A stretch of DNA of 64,000 nucleotides from Physella acuta (GCF_028476545.1 NW_026732362.1:91534-155533); one strand, 5' to 3'. Counted from the stretch's first letter, positions 1 through 11,436 are shown. Translations and numbers: made by a program. The notes: generated from the sequence alone by a model not told the origin.

Positions 1-565
1 GTGGGATGTGTGGGGTTTTTTTCCATCAGAAAGCACATACTCTATGTTGTAGGTATGGTTATACATTGTGTGGTGTGTGGGTTAGTACTTCACCAGACAG
101 CACTAATTGGATGTTGTTGGTGTGGTCATAAATTTGGGTGTGTGGGGTGTGTGGGGTAGACAGCACATACTCTATGTTGTAGGTATGGTTATAAATTGTG
201 CGGTGTGTGGGTTAGTACTTCACAAGATAGCACATATTGGATGGTGTATGTTGGTCATAAATTTTTAGTGTGTGGGTTCGTACTTCACCAGCTAACACAT
301 GTGTGTGTGGTTATAAAAAGGGTGGGGTGTGTGGGTTTCTTCACCATAATCACATTTTGGATGGTGTGGGTGTGATCATAAATTGTGTGGGTTGTGTGGG
401 TTTCTTCACCATACATCACATATTGGATGGTGTGGGTGTGATCATAAATTGTGTGGGTTGTGTGGGTTTCTTCACAAGATAGCACATATTGGACGCTGTA
501 TGTTGGTCATAAATTGTGTGGCTGTGGGGGGGGGGGGGGTTCTTCACCAGACAACACATATTTGA
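1..565. repeat. Minisatellite, unit about 62-70 bp
   Basis: Eight to nine degenerate copies of a GT-rich unit. Recognisable landmarks recur every 62-70 bases: a segment like AGCACATATTGGATGGTGT, then GGTCATAAATTGTGTGG, then TTCTTCACCAGA. The array lies in the intron after exon 2 of the arylsulfatase gene on the minus strand. Short ORFs across it are repeat shadows. Confidence 0.9.
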
Positions 566-623
566 TGGTGTAGGAATGAACGTGAAGTGTATGAGCAGCG
601 TTGAGCAGGTGACGAGTACTCAC

Positions 624-735
624 GGGGTACATAGAGGCTGGACGTAGCTCTGGTTCAGCTTGATGCCAGTGTTAGCCAGTTGGTCAAGATTAGGGCTGAT
701 TATCTCTGGGTTGTTGTACCCGATGTCATTGTAGC
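624..735 (-). CDS. Arylsulfatase B-type sulfatase, exon 2 (partial gene)
   Basis: This 112-nt exon is bounded by an AG acceptor (TGTATGCAG) and a GTGAGT donor. It continues the frame of exon 1 at 6450-6546 through a split Gly codon. The spliced reading gives GYNDIGYN, then SPNLDQLANTGIKL, then QPLCTP. These match the N-terminal sulfatase region of the ARSB/ARSI/ARSJ group, which removes sulfate from glycosaminoglycan-type substrates in lysosomes or the secretory pathway (family knowledge). The Asp-Asp at the end of exon 1 would bind calcium. The Cys of LCTP is the residue converted to formylglycine in the C-x-P-S-R motif, and the intron falls right after C-T-P. Later exons must lie left of position 1, so I cannot tell whether the gene is whole. 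Type I sulfatase is very likely; the exact subgroup is less sure. Confidence 0.88.
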
Positions 736-1926
736 CTGCATACACAAACAGTCATTTGTAATCGTCATTTTAGATGAAAATTATTTAAACACTTTTCTTG
801 TTGTATTTGGTTCAAAATCTACATTGTCATTTTTAAATTAATGTTAAAGAATGTTTAACAAATATAGTAAGCGATACAGTTATTGTAGTTGCATAAAAAA
901 AATTAAAGCCATTTGTGAACCTCCGATTACTGTCAATTTCATATTTTTGTATAATGGATAAACCGTTCAAACGTATTTAATTTTTGTGTTGTAACATACA
1001 CCCTTGTTCTGATCTATTACGCAATGTTGAACTTTAAAGAAGACACGCTTATAAGGTTTGTAGTTATTAATTTACGTAACATCAAATTTAATTTTTATCC
1101 TCATTAGTTAGTTTGATCTGAATGTTGACCTTAAAAAAGACAACACATCTAGGGTTTTTAGTTTTTAGTTTACGTCACATCTATAATTGTTATCAGCATT
1201 AGTTAGTTTCATTTATGAGGAGTCTTACTCTTGTTTCCTTTTTTATTAGTTAAAAACGTCATTTGTTTTCCTTTTGCAAACAATATTTTTAGGGAAACTA
1301 AAAGGACTCTAGTTTTTGCACTTGATGAATTGACGGTTTAAAAAATGAAGGTCTTTAAAAGAATGTCCGCACTTTTGTGTCCGGCCATTTGTAATTACCA
1401 ACCAATCAATGCTCCAATTTTAACGGAGTAAAAATTAGCTCAACGGTCATGTGCACTATTAGCTATAAAGGGAACATGTTTTAAAGTGTTAAAAACAAAA
1501 CATGAACACTATATCTCCTGACATCTCTATGTACCAAAAATATTACCCTTTGGTTTCTAGCCTTAAATGCTCTAAGAATACTAAACTAAACCTCATTTTA
1601 CTGTTGTTTTACTCACCATATGTAGGCCTATGTTACTAAAAATAAATTGATTAGTGTGAACCGAATTTAGGTTTGTCTGCACGTGTGATCGTAGTTTTCA
1701 TTGACACACTTATTGGAGTACTTTAAGCCCTGGTTCGATAACCCAAATGTTAAAAGCACAATCGCCAACTTCAAGCCAAACTAAATACTTTTTCACTATA
1801 CAACGCGATGCATAACAGGGTGATGACTAGCCAATTTACAAGTAAATTTCCCAACACTCATGTTATTAATATATGTATTTAGTTTAGCTGAAAATATCGA
1901 TATACATTTTCAACCTAGAAAGATTA
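736..1926. other. Arylsulfatase intron 1, distal part
   Basis: AT-rich intronic DNA with no supported gene. It holds an imperfect two-copy tandem duplication of about 105-113 bp at roughly 1008-1215; both copies carry a GTTGAACTTTAAAGAAGACA-like segment and CATTAGTTAGTTT. Nothing else is recognised. Confidence 0.5.
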
Positions 1927-2150
1927 CCTTTGGCAAATGAAGTGGAGTTCGTATATTTCTTGCCATCGACATAGGAAAAGAAGGTGTGGTCAGCACTATA
2001 CACAGCCGCTTTTACTCTCCCTAACATGAGTTAGGTACCCATCAGAGCTGGGTGGACTCGGGGACTTTCTACTTACATGAACTCGGATTCCAACTCGACT
2101 TTCGGGCTATCAGTCTAGAGCTCTACCGCTTAGGCCACGCCGGCCCTCTA
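1927..2150 (-). repeat. tRNA-derived SINE copy
   Basis: Reads in minus orientation. The 3' part (GAAGTGGAGTTCGTATATTT, CAGCACTATACACAGCCGC, GAGTTAGGTACCCATCAGAG) lies left, and the tRNA-like head (TCTAGAGCTCTACCGCTTAG, CCACGCC) lies right. It is the same family as the copies at 44583-44800, 51065-51280 and 58626-58855. Confidence 0.8.
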
Positions 2151-2379
2151 GACTACCATTGCTACATCTGCCCAATGGATCGTTAGGTTTAAAGAGGATT
2201 CTTTTATTTCTACTTTACTAGTAAAATAACCTGTCTGACTGTAACCTTAGTACTGGACCAGCGATTTAGTATTAACTATACAGATACGTGCATGTGAATG
2301 GCAATGTAAATATGTGTAACGTTCGATCTAATTTTATTTAAAATAAGTTTTAAAAACCCGGGTAGATGAGGCTCGGTTG

Positions 2380-2482
2380 CTATGGATAACAACTCTTCTA
2401 GCTGAGAAAACTCCAAAATCAAACAACTGCTGCCTTGTAGTTTGTTCTTGGTTGGGCAAAGGCTGCTAAAGCAAATCTATAA
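2380..2482 (-). repeat. Dispersed repeat family B, copy 1
   Basis: Contains AATCAAACAACTGCTGCCTT and GTAGTTTGTTCTTGG, which is the reverse complement of the segments at 9335-9420 and 48265-48350. About 100 bp; class unknown. Confidence 0.65.
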
Positions 2483-2665
2483 TGAAAAGCAGGCTGAAAT
2501 CGGAGTCAACGACCTAGAATTCGCATAACAATTTGACACGTAATTGTGTTTGAGGGAAATCCCTTCCAACACTAAAATAAAGAAAAAATAAGAAGTAATT
2601 AAAATGTAATTTCAATCGCCATGTCGCTATAATCCCTTCCAACACTAAAATTAGGAACGAAGAAG

Positions 2666-2895
2666 CAGTGGCGTAGCTAGGATTTTTGGGCCACAATGCA
2701 AAAAGTGTTAGTGGGCTCCTCAGAGGCGTAGCGACCCTTCCCGGCGACCGGGGACAAACTTTCGACTTGCACCCCCCCTCCTCAGACTTTCGAATTGCAC
2801 CTCCCCCCCCCCCCCTCAGAATTTCGAAAAAGGGCCGCTATTTGCCTTGGGCCCTATGCCTTGCTTATGCTAGCTTTTCGGTAGCTACGCCACTG
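2666..2895. mobile_element. CAGTGGCGTAG MITE (hAT-like), copy 1
   Basis: Begins CAGTGGCGTAGCTAGG and ends GGTAGCTACGCCACTG, so the ends are inverted repeats. The perfect 8-bp flanking duplication CGAAGAAG (2658-2665 and 2896-2903) is the length hAT transposases make. It is a 230-bp non-coding element. Its inside holds C and G runs and a second, nested-looking end (CAGAGGCGTAGCGACCCTT). It inserted into one half of an older local tandem duplication containing AATTAAAATGTAATTTCAAT. Confidence 0.9.
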
Positions 2896-3715
2896 CGAAG
2901 AAGAAGTAATTAAAATGTAATTTTAATCGCCATGTCGTCGTATTCAAATACAAGCGGAGGTAACACGATTAAGAATTAGCGACGCAAATCGGTTCGGTGA
3001 TTTTTAATCACGGATGTTTACAAACATAGGACCCACTATAGACCCTATTTACGAGCAGATAATTGGCGTGTCCGGCTACTGATCACGTGACAAGAAAATA
3101 TTTACAGACTTCTAGGGGGTCAGCTTAATGAAATGGAAGGCACGTATTTAAAATTTAAAAAAAAATGGAGAAATTATTTTTAACTTAAATTATTATGCTT
3201 ACACTTCTATTTTACAATATTGCGGAGCTAAAATATATAAAGTCGATCAAGATTGAAATGCTTTTTTAAATTACAAATTTAAATACATTGAAAAGAAAAC
3301 ACAGTTTTTTTGAAAACATAATAGAATTATTGAAAGGTTTGAAAGGGAACTTTAAACTTTACTTTACTTACTCCATGCAAATACAACAGCTAGCCAAGGG
3401 ACATCACCATAAAAAATATAATAAAAGGAAAGTAACCAGCTATCAAGACAAAGCATAAGTGTATGAGATATTGTTCCAACACTAAATCAAATCAATTACA
3501 TAATATGTTAGTATAATTTGTCACTATTACTTGCTAATTCTGAAAGATATACGAAACTGTTGTTTAGTAACATTTAAAAAACATTTCGATGTTTTTATTT
3601 TGTTTAAAAACCTAAGAAATAAATAATGTATTACAAAACTACAGTATATTTAAAAAAAATAAAATTCGTCATTATATGCTCACTGAACAATACGAGGTTA
3701 GGCTAAACGCCAATT

Positions 3716-4394
3716 GTTAATTTTCTAATCAACATGGTGTTGTCACAATTCTAATCTAAAGGAAAGAACAGGACAATCGAACGAAAAAAAATGAGCACAC
3801 AACGTGGCAATGTTTCTCGCACACGAAAACAGAAATATCAGAATAACAGAGCCTACAAAAATGATATGCATGATAAATCTGACAAAACAAAACTCATTAA
3901 CAACTTGAATTTTGAAGGCATTTGTCTTCGCTGTAAGGATATAATTCAATGGAAAATAAAGTACAAAAAATACAAACCATTATCCCAGCCTGCTACATGT
4001 GTCAGATATCACAAGAAAACTGTGAAGAGAGCTTATTACACAGTGTGTCAGCCTTGTGCAACCCAAGTTAAAGTTTGTGCTAAATATAATACCAAACAAG
4101 ATAGTATAATACAGGTGGGGCAGAGTGAGGAAGAAAAGAAAGCCCAAGAAGAGCAATTCAAATTTGAAGTTCAGCACTTAAAGGAAAGGCAGAGAAGAAC
4201 TTTATATCGACATATTGAGAAGGGAGAGAATCCTGAAGATGTTTTTGGGGCAACTGCTTTCAAAGATAATGTGGATGATGACGAAGAAGAAGATGATGAA
4301 GATAGTGGTGATGAAGATTTTTAGCGATTATTTACAATAAAACTATACGGTCATTAAAAATGCTTGACGGTTGAAAAAAAAAAGTTAATTTTCT
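3716..4394 (+). mobile_element. Processed retrocopy unit (C9orf85-type) with target-site duplication
   Basis: The copy is flanked by GTTAATTTTCT at 3716-3726 and 4384-4394. It has a 5' UTR of about 64 nt, an uninterrupted ORF, an AATAAA signal (CAATAAAAC near 4336) and an A-tract at 4373-4383. These are the marks of LINE-mediated retroposition of a spliced mRNA. It sits antisense in intron 1 of the arylsulfatase gene. Confidence 0.85.
3791..4324 (+). CDS. C9orf85-type (DUF2039) protein, intact retrocopy
   Basis: The ORF encodes 177 residues. The N-terminus (MSTQRGNVSRTRKQKYQN), KYKKYKPLSQP and KKTVKRAYYTVCQPCA are the signature of the eukaryotic C9orf85 family, a small conserved protein with four Cys pairs of unclear molecular role (family knowledge). 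Residues 45/48 and 86/89 keep the CxxC form. In the other two pairs the second Cys is Tyr, at positions 73 and 99 (CVRY and CAKY), each explicable by one G-to-A change. The C-terminus, about residues 125-177, is charged and ends in a run of Asp and Glu. The single coding block, A-tail and flanking duplication say this is a retrocopy. The open frame suggests it is recent or still used, but loss of two likely metal ligands argues for relaxed constraint. No promoter is evident. Confidence 0.85.
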   Translation: MSTQRGNVSRTRKQKYQNNRAYKNDMHDKSDKTKLINNLNFEGICLRCKDIIQWKIKYKKYKPLSQPATCVRYHKKTVKRAYYTVCQPCATQVKVCAKYNTKQDSIIQVGQSEEEKKAQEEQFKFEVQHLKERQRRTLYRHIEKGENPEDVFGATAFKDNVDDDEEEDDEDSGDEDF

Positions 4395-4426
4395 TATGTT
4401 TAACTCTAAAAGGGCAATAAAAGGCA

Positions 4427-5345
4427 ATGCTATCATTTTGTGGTATTTCTCCTCGGTCACTAACAATATTGCGTAAAGCTTTTGCTAACCGTTTGATTCA
4501 GAGGAGCAGCATTTCAAACAGGCCAATTAAGGACCATGTGCCCAGACATCCTCAAGTCAGTCAGTGCTCTACTAGTCAAAGGTGTCAAGAAGGTGATTTG
4601 TGTGGCGGTCAATGACCCATTTGTCATCGCAACCTGGGGCAAGTCTTTAGGACACTTTAGGTGCATCAGGAAAGATTCAATTTTTAGATGACCCATGCAG
4701 TGCTTTTACTAACTCTATTGACTTATTCCTGGATCTGACAGCAGTTTTATGAAGTGTACACAGCAAAATTTATGCCATGGTGGCGGAGAGCGGTGTGGTC
4801 AAAGCAGTGGCGTAGGCAGAGGGGTTAGGGGGGGTCATTACCCCCCTCCATAGAACCCTCGGTAGATACATAAAGGTTGAGCGGGGGGTGCAAAATCGAA
4901 AGTTTGAGAGAGGGGAGGGTGCAAATCAAAAGTTTGAGGAGGGGGGGGGGGGGGGCAAATGAAAAGTTTGAGGGGGGGTGCAAATGAAAAGTTTGAGGGG
5001 GGGGGGGGTGCAAATCAAAAGCTTGTCCTCGGGGGCCGTGGAGGGACGCTACGCCTCTGATATATACATTTATAATGCGGGAAAAAATTTGACCCCCACC
5101 CCCATGAGAAGATCATGGCTACGCCACTGCGTCAAAGCAATCAGTGTGGAGCCAGATGGATTTGGCCACGCCTGCATCAAGTGATACGAAATCCTCAAGT
5201 TGGTCTGGTATGGCGGGGGGGGGGGGGGGTAATCCTTGACCTAGCAGGAGTAATCTCAATATTTCTAATACTCATTTGATATCTACTGTCTATGTGAGAA
5301 ATAAAACAAAATAATCTACATTTTCAAAAAAAAAAAAAAAAAAAA
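4427..5345 (+). pseudogene. Peroxiredoxin-5 processed pseudogene, interrupted by a MITE
   Basis: The start reads as a mitochondrial-type leader (MLSFCGISPRSLTILRKAF) ending in NRPIK. About 60 codons that should hold the catalytic Cys are missing, and the next match is VKGVKKVICVAVNDPFVIATWG in another frame. After stops and frame changes, IYAMVAESGVVKAISVEPDG and then FGHACIK resume at about 4748-4804 and 5130-5180. These match PRDX5, a thiol peroxidase of mitochondria, peroxisomes and cytosol. An AATAAA precedes a 20-nt A-tract near 5326-5345, so it is a retrocopy. A CAGTGGCGTAG MITE (4805-5129) splits it. No function is expected. Confidence 0.85.
4805..5129. mobile_element. CAGTGGCGTAG MITE (hAT-like), copy 2, inside PRDX5 pseudogene
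   Basis: Begins CAGTGGCGTAGGCAG and ends GGCTACGCCACTG. The flanks GGTCAAAG (4797-4804) and CGTCAAAG (5130-5137) match at 7 of 8 bases. The 325-bp inside repeats GTGCAAATCGAAAGTTTGAG between long G runs. Removing it restores the PRDX5-like reading VVKAISVEP, so it landed after the pseudogene formed. Confidence 0.92.
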
Positions 5346-5369
5346 GAATAGAGTTTTCTTTTATGACTC

Positions 5370-6110
5370 TATGGCGGATGGCAACTTGGGACATCGACAC
5401 ATAAACAATAAGCATTATATATTTTTAATCCATTCTTAATTACTTTATAAAACAATTTTTACAAAAAGAACACAATCCCGTACAAAAAAAAAAGAAATAC
5501 GAACCAAGTGAACTGCAAATAATATTGTGGAATATTAATACTTTATAAATTCATAAGCGGGTTTTTGGGAAATCGGAAATAGCGTAAAGTACTACTTCCG
5601 GTATACGGAAAATTCCCCAAATTTGAAAGAAGGCAGAGAAATATATTTTTTACTTATATGTGAAATTTTCTTTATCTATCCGAAACAGTACTCAAGTTAC
5701 AGGCATTTGCATATTTGAAAGCAGAATAGCTCATACTATATAGGAAATCTCTGAAAAGTTGAAACCGAACTACAAATTTGATAGAATACTTATATATGAA
5801 ATTTCATCAACCTAGCTGTAACGACACCTAAGTTACTGTAATCACAGGCATAAATACACACATACACACATACATACAAACACAGGCCTACGGACAAAAT
5901 TGCTAAACCCAGTTTTTCCGACTCTATAGCGCTTAAAATGCCGACATTTTGATGCACCTGAATTTAGAATTTTCGCCCGATTAAAATAAGTCCCTTATAT
6001 TCCGTATGTGATGAATTACTCAGGTGTAAAACGGTGAAAACTGTTAAAATACAATGTGATTTTTGTGCACGATAACAATACTTCCTCTATACTCTGTATA
6101 CGAGAAAGTA
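5370..6110 (+). repeat. Dispersed repeat family A, copy 1
   Basis: About 740 bp, shared with 47290-47930. Common landmarks, in order: GAAATCGGAAATAGCGTAAA, AATTTGAAAGAAGG, AGTACTCAAGTTACAGGC, ATATATGAAATTTCATCAAC, TAGCTGTAACG and GATTAAAATAAGTCC. No ORF of note. The class is unknown; it could be the 3' part of a larger transposon. Confidence 0.75.
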
Positions 6111-6449
6111 ATTCTATTAAATTTATGATTATATAAATATAAAATGTTCTTCGAATGTGTAGAGTCTAACATCCATAATTTTCTTTTGTAATTGTATCGC
6201 ACAAAATGGCTTATATAAGATATAGTAATATACAGTTGACTTTTATTAATAAAAATATGGGTAATATCACATATAACACAGCAGGTAAATAATGTGCAGT
6301 GTATTAAAAAAAACGAAAATCGTTTTAATTACAATGTTGAATGTCATTAAAAACAAACTACAACCTAAAGCTGCTAATTAAATCACAATAATTTAAATAC
6401 CGTAAATCAAAATATTAAAAACAAATAAATAAAACTTCGCACAACTCAC

Positions 6450-6546
6450 CAAAGTCATCTGCCACTATGAAAACCACGTGAGGTAAAGGAGTTTTGGCCA
6501 GGCACGCACACAATCCGAAGGTCAAAATTAACAGTTGCTGCAGCAT
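6450..6546 (-). CDS. Arylsulfatase B-type sulfatase, exon 1
   Basis: The minus strand reads MLQQLLILTFGLCACLAKT, a plausible signal peptide, then PLPHVVFIVADDFG. The latter is the first beta-strand and Asp-Asp metal site that opens type I sulfatases (compare the HxVFxxADDxG pattern of ARSB). The exon ends in phase 1 at a GTGAGT donor, and the leftover G joins the GC of exon 2 (624-735) to make the Gly of DDFGYND. The first intron is about 5.7 kb and carries two retrocopies and several repeats. The start codon at 6546 is the only ATG that gives a leader. I see no clear TATA box upstream. The gene is truncated only by the window edge. Confidence 0.88.
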
Positions 6547-6677
6547 GGTTTAACAAAGGGTTCACCTTCTCAACAACATTCATTAACGTCTTGTTCAAAT
6601 ATATTGTCCATGTACGGTAAAACTTCAGTTATGCGGAAACTTTATTGTACTGTAAAAATAAAATAGCATGTTGCAAG

Positions 6678-6829
<152 letters not shown>

Positions 6830-8100
6830 AGAAGTATCTACACACTGACATCAATGTTGATGAAATAAGAATACTGACAATATCTTACTGTTTATTAATC
6901 AGAAACTGCTTGCTAATCGAATAGAACTACAACCCGGCTACTAAAGAACAGGCCATGCCAATAAATGTAACAATCATTGTTACGCATCCTGAACTGCACA
7001 GTTTACATTAATACACAAATGAATTGACTAATCTCCTTCGATCGACACTACCTCACATGAATTAACATCATACCGAGACACAGAATTCAGCACTCTCATA
7101 GTAGATTTAGTGTTAAAAAACGACTGCAGCTATTGGCTAGAATAAACGTTGTCCGCGTGTCACTCAGACTGACAGGTGTACTTTTTTTCAACATCTGAAC
7201 AACGGCACGCACATACAGAGCGCCCTCCCCCCCTCACCTACTCAGCATCATGTACCATATGGGTTTACAGATGATTTTTATAATGCGAGCTAGAATATTC
7301 ATTTCGTTTTCTAATGGCGTTCGACAAACGACGGCAATTGTATCAGCTGTGGTACACACACACACACGCACACACACACACATATATATATAACAGGATT
7401 ATATCTTTGTGGAAGGGGAAGGGGTAATTACCCAGGGTGGTAATTGACAAGAGGGGGGGGGGGGGTAATTGCTCTGGGGGGTACATACGGGGGGTCCGGT
7501 ATGTCCGGGGGGGGGGGAATGTCCGGGGGCAGGGGTAATGTCCTGTAGCCGTATGTTATATAGGTTACGTGTTACATCTTTAGTTAGGATAAAGATTTTT
7601 TAAAGAAGATAGAAGTGAACGATTAAGCGTTAGTCTCTCTGACGTTTACACTCTCCCAATAATAAAACATCACTGTGCGTGCCGAATTCAATAACCCAGA
7701 ATAATAAAAACAAATATTGTTTTGAAATTCAATATTGTGTTTTACTTACATTATGAAACCAATTTTTAATTATTTTTAACATCTAATTGGATAACACTGG
7801 CCCCAAAAAAATTTTTACTTTGCCACTAAATCTTGACATGTTCCTAACATTGTTGTCGCCCATAACATATTTTAAACAATCCACACAACTCTAACAATCT
7901 ACAACCCCCCCCCCCCACAACATATTTACCTTCCCACAACAGCTTTACGTATCCACAAAATCTCCACTATTGCATTCCATTTCTACTGATCAGTTAAAAT
8001 ATTCACTGACCCACACAATCTTTACTGGCCTACTGCAATTGTGACTGGCCTAAAATAGTCTTTAGGCATCAACATACTGTTTGTAAATGGTACGCTTGTC
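6830..8100. other. Gene-free interval with G-rich remnant
   Basis: No supported gene. It has a (CA)n/(TA)n tract at about 7353-7390. At 7420-7550 is a G-rich patch with GGGGTAATTG and AATGTCCGGGGG units, looking like decayed low-complexity or MITE sequence. The rest is AT-rich and unremarkable. Confidence 0.5.
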
Positions 8101-8107
8101 TACAATC

Positions 8108-8335
8108 ATTAGCGTGGCGAGGGGGGGGGGGGGTGGGGGGCGGGGGGGGGGGGGTGCATATGTACCCGGTCGCCGACCTTAGGGGGCGCCAAAATGGGTT
8201 GGAAAAATAAATTGAAAAGTTGAGGAGGTGCAAATCGAAAGTTTGAGGGGGGTGGGGTTCACATCGAAATCTTGAGAGGGGGTGCAAATCGAAAAGTTTG
8301 TCCCAGGACGCCGAGAAGGGTCGCTATGCCTCTAT
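8108..8335. mobile_element. Decayed relative of the CAGTGGCGTAG MITE
   Basis: Shares GTGCAAATCGAAAGTTTGAG, long G runs and the end GGGTCGCTATGCCTCT with the intact copies. The left end, GCGTGGCGAGGGG, is eroded. It also carries TGTACCCGGTCGCCGACC. No flanking duplication is visible. Confidence 0.65.
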
Positions 8336-8786
8336 CTACAAAACCTCAATCCCGAACCCTCGAAAATAAAAATAAAATCTGATGTCTATTATGGTTATGT
8401 TGGTTATAAAGTCTTTGTATACCACCCATTTAAAAAATTCCAACATTTAACATAAAACAAAATGTAACACAATTTATCTTTCTAATTTCTTACGCCCTTC
8501 TAAACATATTTAAGCAAGCACCAAGATCAAACCCTGATTGAGAACCTCTCACTTAAAGTACACGACAAAAAATGTTGTTTTCCTCAATCATTAAGGTGCC
8601 CTTGTAAAGTGTGCGAGCACTTCGATAAGGGCTTATTTAGGTATAACACGATCTAGGCTAACAATCAGATAGGGGAGACAACTGTAATACATAAGATAAC
8701 AGTACATGTACAGATCGCACATTTCGGCTAATTGAGTTATTTTATATCACTTACCTGTTTATAAATTACACACACACGCTGACACA

Positions 8787-8961
<175 letters not shown>

Positions 8962-9159
8962 TTTTTAAAAAGTCATTTATTCATATTTGTAACAATATTT
9001 TAGCAGTGAAGAATCACGGGAAGTTGTCCACCTTTCTTTTTTGATAGTTGCTTAAATATATGCTAAAATTCATTAGATATCAATGCTTTATCCAAGACTG
9101 CAATGTTGTTTTATTTTACTGCTCCATCTTCTTCTTCTTCGTTCTTAAATTTTAGATTT

Positions 9160-9520
9160 GAAAGGGATCGAGCCTTATCTGCCAGAGGGTTCGAGCTCGA
9201 GATTTTTTCGAATTTATTAACCATGAGCTTTAAACGACTAAGCAACGCCACCATCACAATAAATGATACGTGTCAACTGTAATGCGCCATTGAGGCCATT
9301 GACTCATATTTCAGCCTGCTTTTCTTTTAGGATTTGCTTCCATAGCCTTTGTCCAACAAAGAACAAACTACAAGGCAGTAGTTGTTTGATTTAGGAGTTG
9401 TCTCTCCTAGAAGAGTGGCTTTCCCCAGCTAACGAGACTCATCTGCCCAAGGGTTCGAACTAGAGACTTTTCGGTTTAGCAACCATGAGCTTTACCGACT
9501 CGACCACTGCTTTTTTCAGC
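9160..9520. repeat. SINE head fragments and dispersed repeat B, copy 2
   Basis: Two decayed tRNA-like heads (GGGTTCGAGCTCGAGATTTT near 9188 and GGGTTCGAACTAGAGACTTT near 9450) flank a copy of repeat B at about 9335-9420 (GGATTTGCTTCCATAGCCTT). Oriented opposite to the copy at 2380-2482. Confidence 0.6.
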
Positions 9521-10656
9521 CCATTTGAAAGTGTGTTATTTTAAATATGTTTTTAGAATTATCGATTCATTTTCTCCAGAATTGATTTACTGCTGTAAAT
9601 ACCAGTTAATGAAACAATAGTCCCAAGTTTAAAAATGTTTTCCGACCTATTCCTCTGTCATTTGTAAAATTCAATTATCCCTGCCACAAAAGCTTATCCT
9701 AGAAATATAAATCAATGTCTATTTTCAAAGTGCCAGAAATATTATTCGTTTTTCATTCTGTCTAACGTCACAACGGTTTCTAAATAATACATTAAAAACA
9801 AAATATTGATCTTTTTACTATACCCCCACCGCCACCCATTCCATCAAATTAACCCCTCCACCATCCATGTCGAACTAACTTTAAACGGATTAAAATCAAT
9901 GTCAAAATATTTTTTTTTTTTTTTTGCGAGACGTACAAAGCACGAAAGCACAAACTAAATGTAGGCCTACACATGTTAGGAAACATGTTATTTGGAAATT
10001 GATACTGAAAATATTTTATTTTGATTCTTAAAGGGATCAGAAGTACTTAACCATAACTAAATTCGCAATTCGCTAGTACGTTAAAGGGCACGTTCATCTA
10101 AAGATCTAGACTGGAGCTGCCTTTTGCTGAATGGTAATATCCTTAGTGTTTTTGTCTCAAGTTTTGGGTTCGGTTAATTGAAATTTCTTTTTTTTTTTTT
10201 TTTTTTTTTTGAACTCAAACTTCGAATGTAAGTCACCGTGCGTGTTGTTAATCACATGACTTTTTCGTACTGATCGCCAGGTCAAAATGATCTTGTATAG
10301 AACATTACATCAGTAAAGTTGACCCATAGTTCTATGGAATATTCTAACTGCTAGTTTAGCACGAACATGTTAAGAACAATTTTAACAGTAAGTTAACTTT
10401 TTTATATAGAATATTCTGACGGAATCTTTTTTTTTATAAATATGTTATGAAAACAGCCAGATAGTACTTGCTCAACTATTGTCTATTTGTAATAAATGAT
10501 TTGTAGAATATATTAGATTGAAGAGGTGAATGAATAGGTTGCGTGTAATGTTGGAGCATGTCGTCACACAAAGCAAGGACGTTGTTAGGTATGTGGATGT
10601 GAAGGTACGTGAGGGAAAGAATTGAGATGAACCAACATGGAGGGCGTACAGGTAGG
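9521..10656. other. Upstream region of HSAG1
   Basis: AT-rich, with two T tracts at about 9909-9925 and 10189-10210. No gene is supported. An antisense ORF of 107 codons at 10476-10799 crosses the HSAG1 promoter and has no recognised similarity. Confidence 0.4.
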
Positions 10657-10726
10657 TATAAAACGGTGGACAGACCAGGTAAGTTCACAAACCTGTGTTT
10701 GGGACTCAGATAGACGACAGGTGAGT
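10657..10726 (+). promoter_or_regulatory. HSAG1 TATA box, non-coding exon 1 and splice donor
   Basis: TATAAAA at 10657-10663. The start of transcription is expected near 10687. The short leader ends ACGACAG at 10720, before the donor GTGAGT. A second GTAAGT at 10679 lies too close to the TATA box to be used. The layout matches the other eight genes. Confidence 0.7.
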
Positions 10727-10734
10727 ACAGGTGG

Positions 10735-11330
10735 GGGCTACAATATTTTGGTCCGTATGAGTCAAATTTTGTGCTAAAATATTTTAGTCCGACAGACAAA
10801 GTTTTGAGCTAAAATATTTTGGTTCGTCTGAGTCAAAGTTTTGAGCTAAAATATTTTGGTCCGTCTGAGTTAAGTTTTGAGCTGAACTATTTTAGTCCGA
10901 ATGAGTCAAAGTTTTGAGCTAAAATATTTTAGTCCGACTGAGTCAAAGTTTTGAGCTAAAATATTTTGGTCCATCTGAGTCAAGTTTTGAGCTAAAATAT
11001 TTTGGTCCGTCTGAGTCAAGTTTTGAGCTAAAATATTTTGGTCCATCTGAGTCAAGTTTTGAGCTAAAATATTTTAGTCCGCCTTAGTCAAGTTTTGAGC
11101 TAAAATATTTTGTTCCGACTGAGTCAAGTTTTAAGCTAACATATTTTGGTCCGACTGAGTCAAAGGTGTGGGCTAAAATATTTTGGTCCGAAAGAGTCAA
11201 AGTTTTGAGCTAAAATATTTTAGTCCGAATGAGTCTAAGTTTTGAGTTCAAATATTTTAGTCCGAATGAGTCTAAGTTTTGAGCTAAAATATTTTAGTCC
11301 GAATGAGTCAAGTTTTGATCTGAAGTATTT
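10735..11330. repeat. Minisatellite, 36-37 bp unit, in HSAG1 intron
   Basis: About 15 copies of a unit carrying GAGCTAAAATATTTTGGTCC and then GTCTGAGTCAAGTTTT. It begins about 15 bp after the HSAG1 splice donor and fills the first half of the intron. Confidence 0.93.
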
Positions 11331-11436
11331 TTTAAGTAATTAATTATCAACTGAAAAAAAATTATATTAACTGACGTTACATCAAGTTTAAATCTGAACT
11401 ATTCGTTTTTAATTAAATATGTTCCCCTTTTAGCCA

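Noticed and set aside
10476-10799. 107-codon minus-strand ORF
   Set aside because: It overlaps the HSAG1 promoter and the start of the 36-bp minisatellite; no leader, no similarity recognised.
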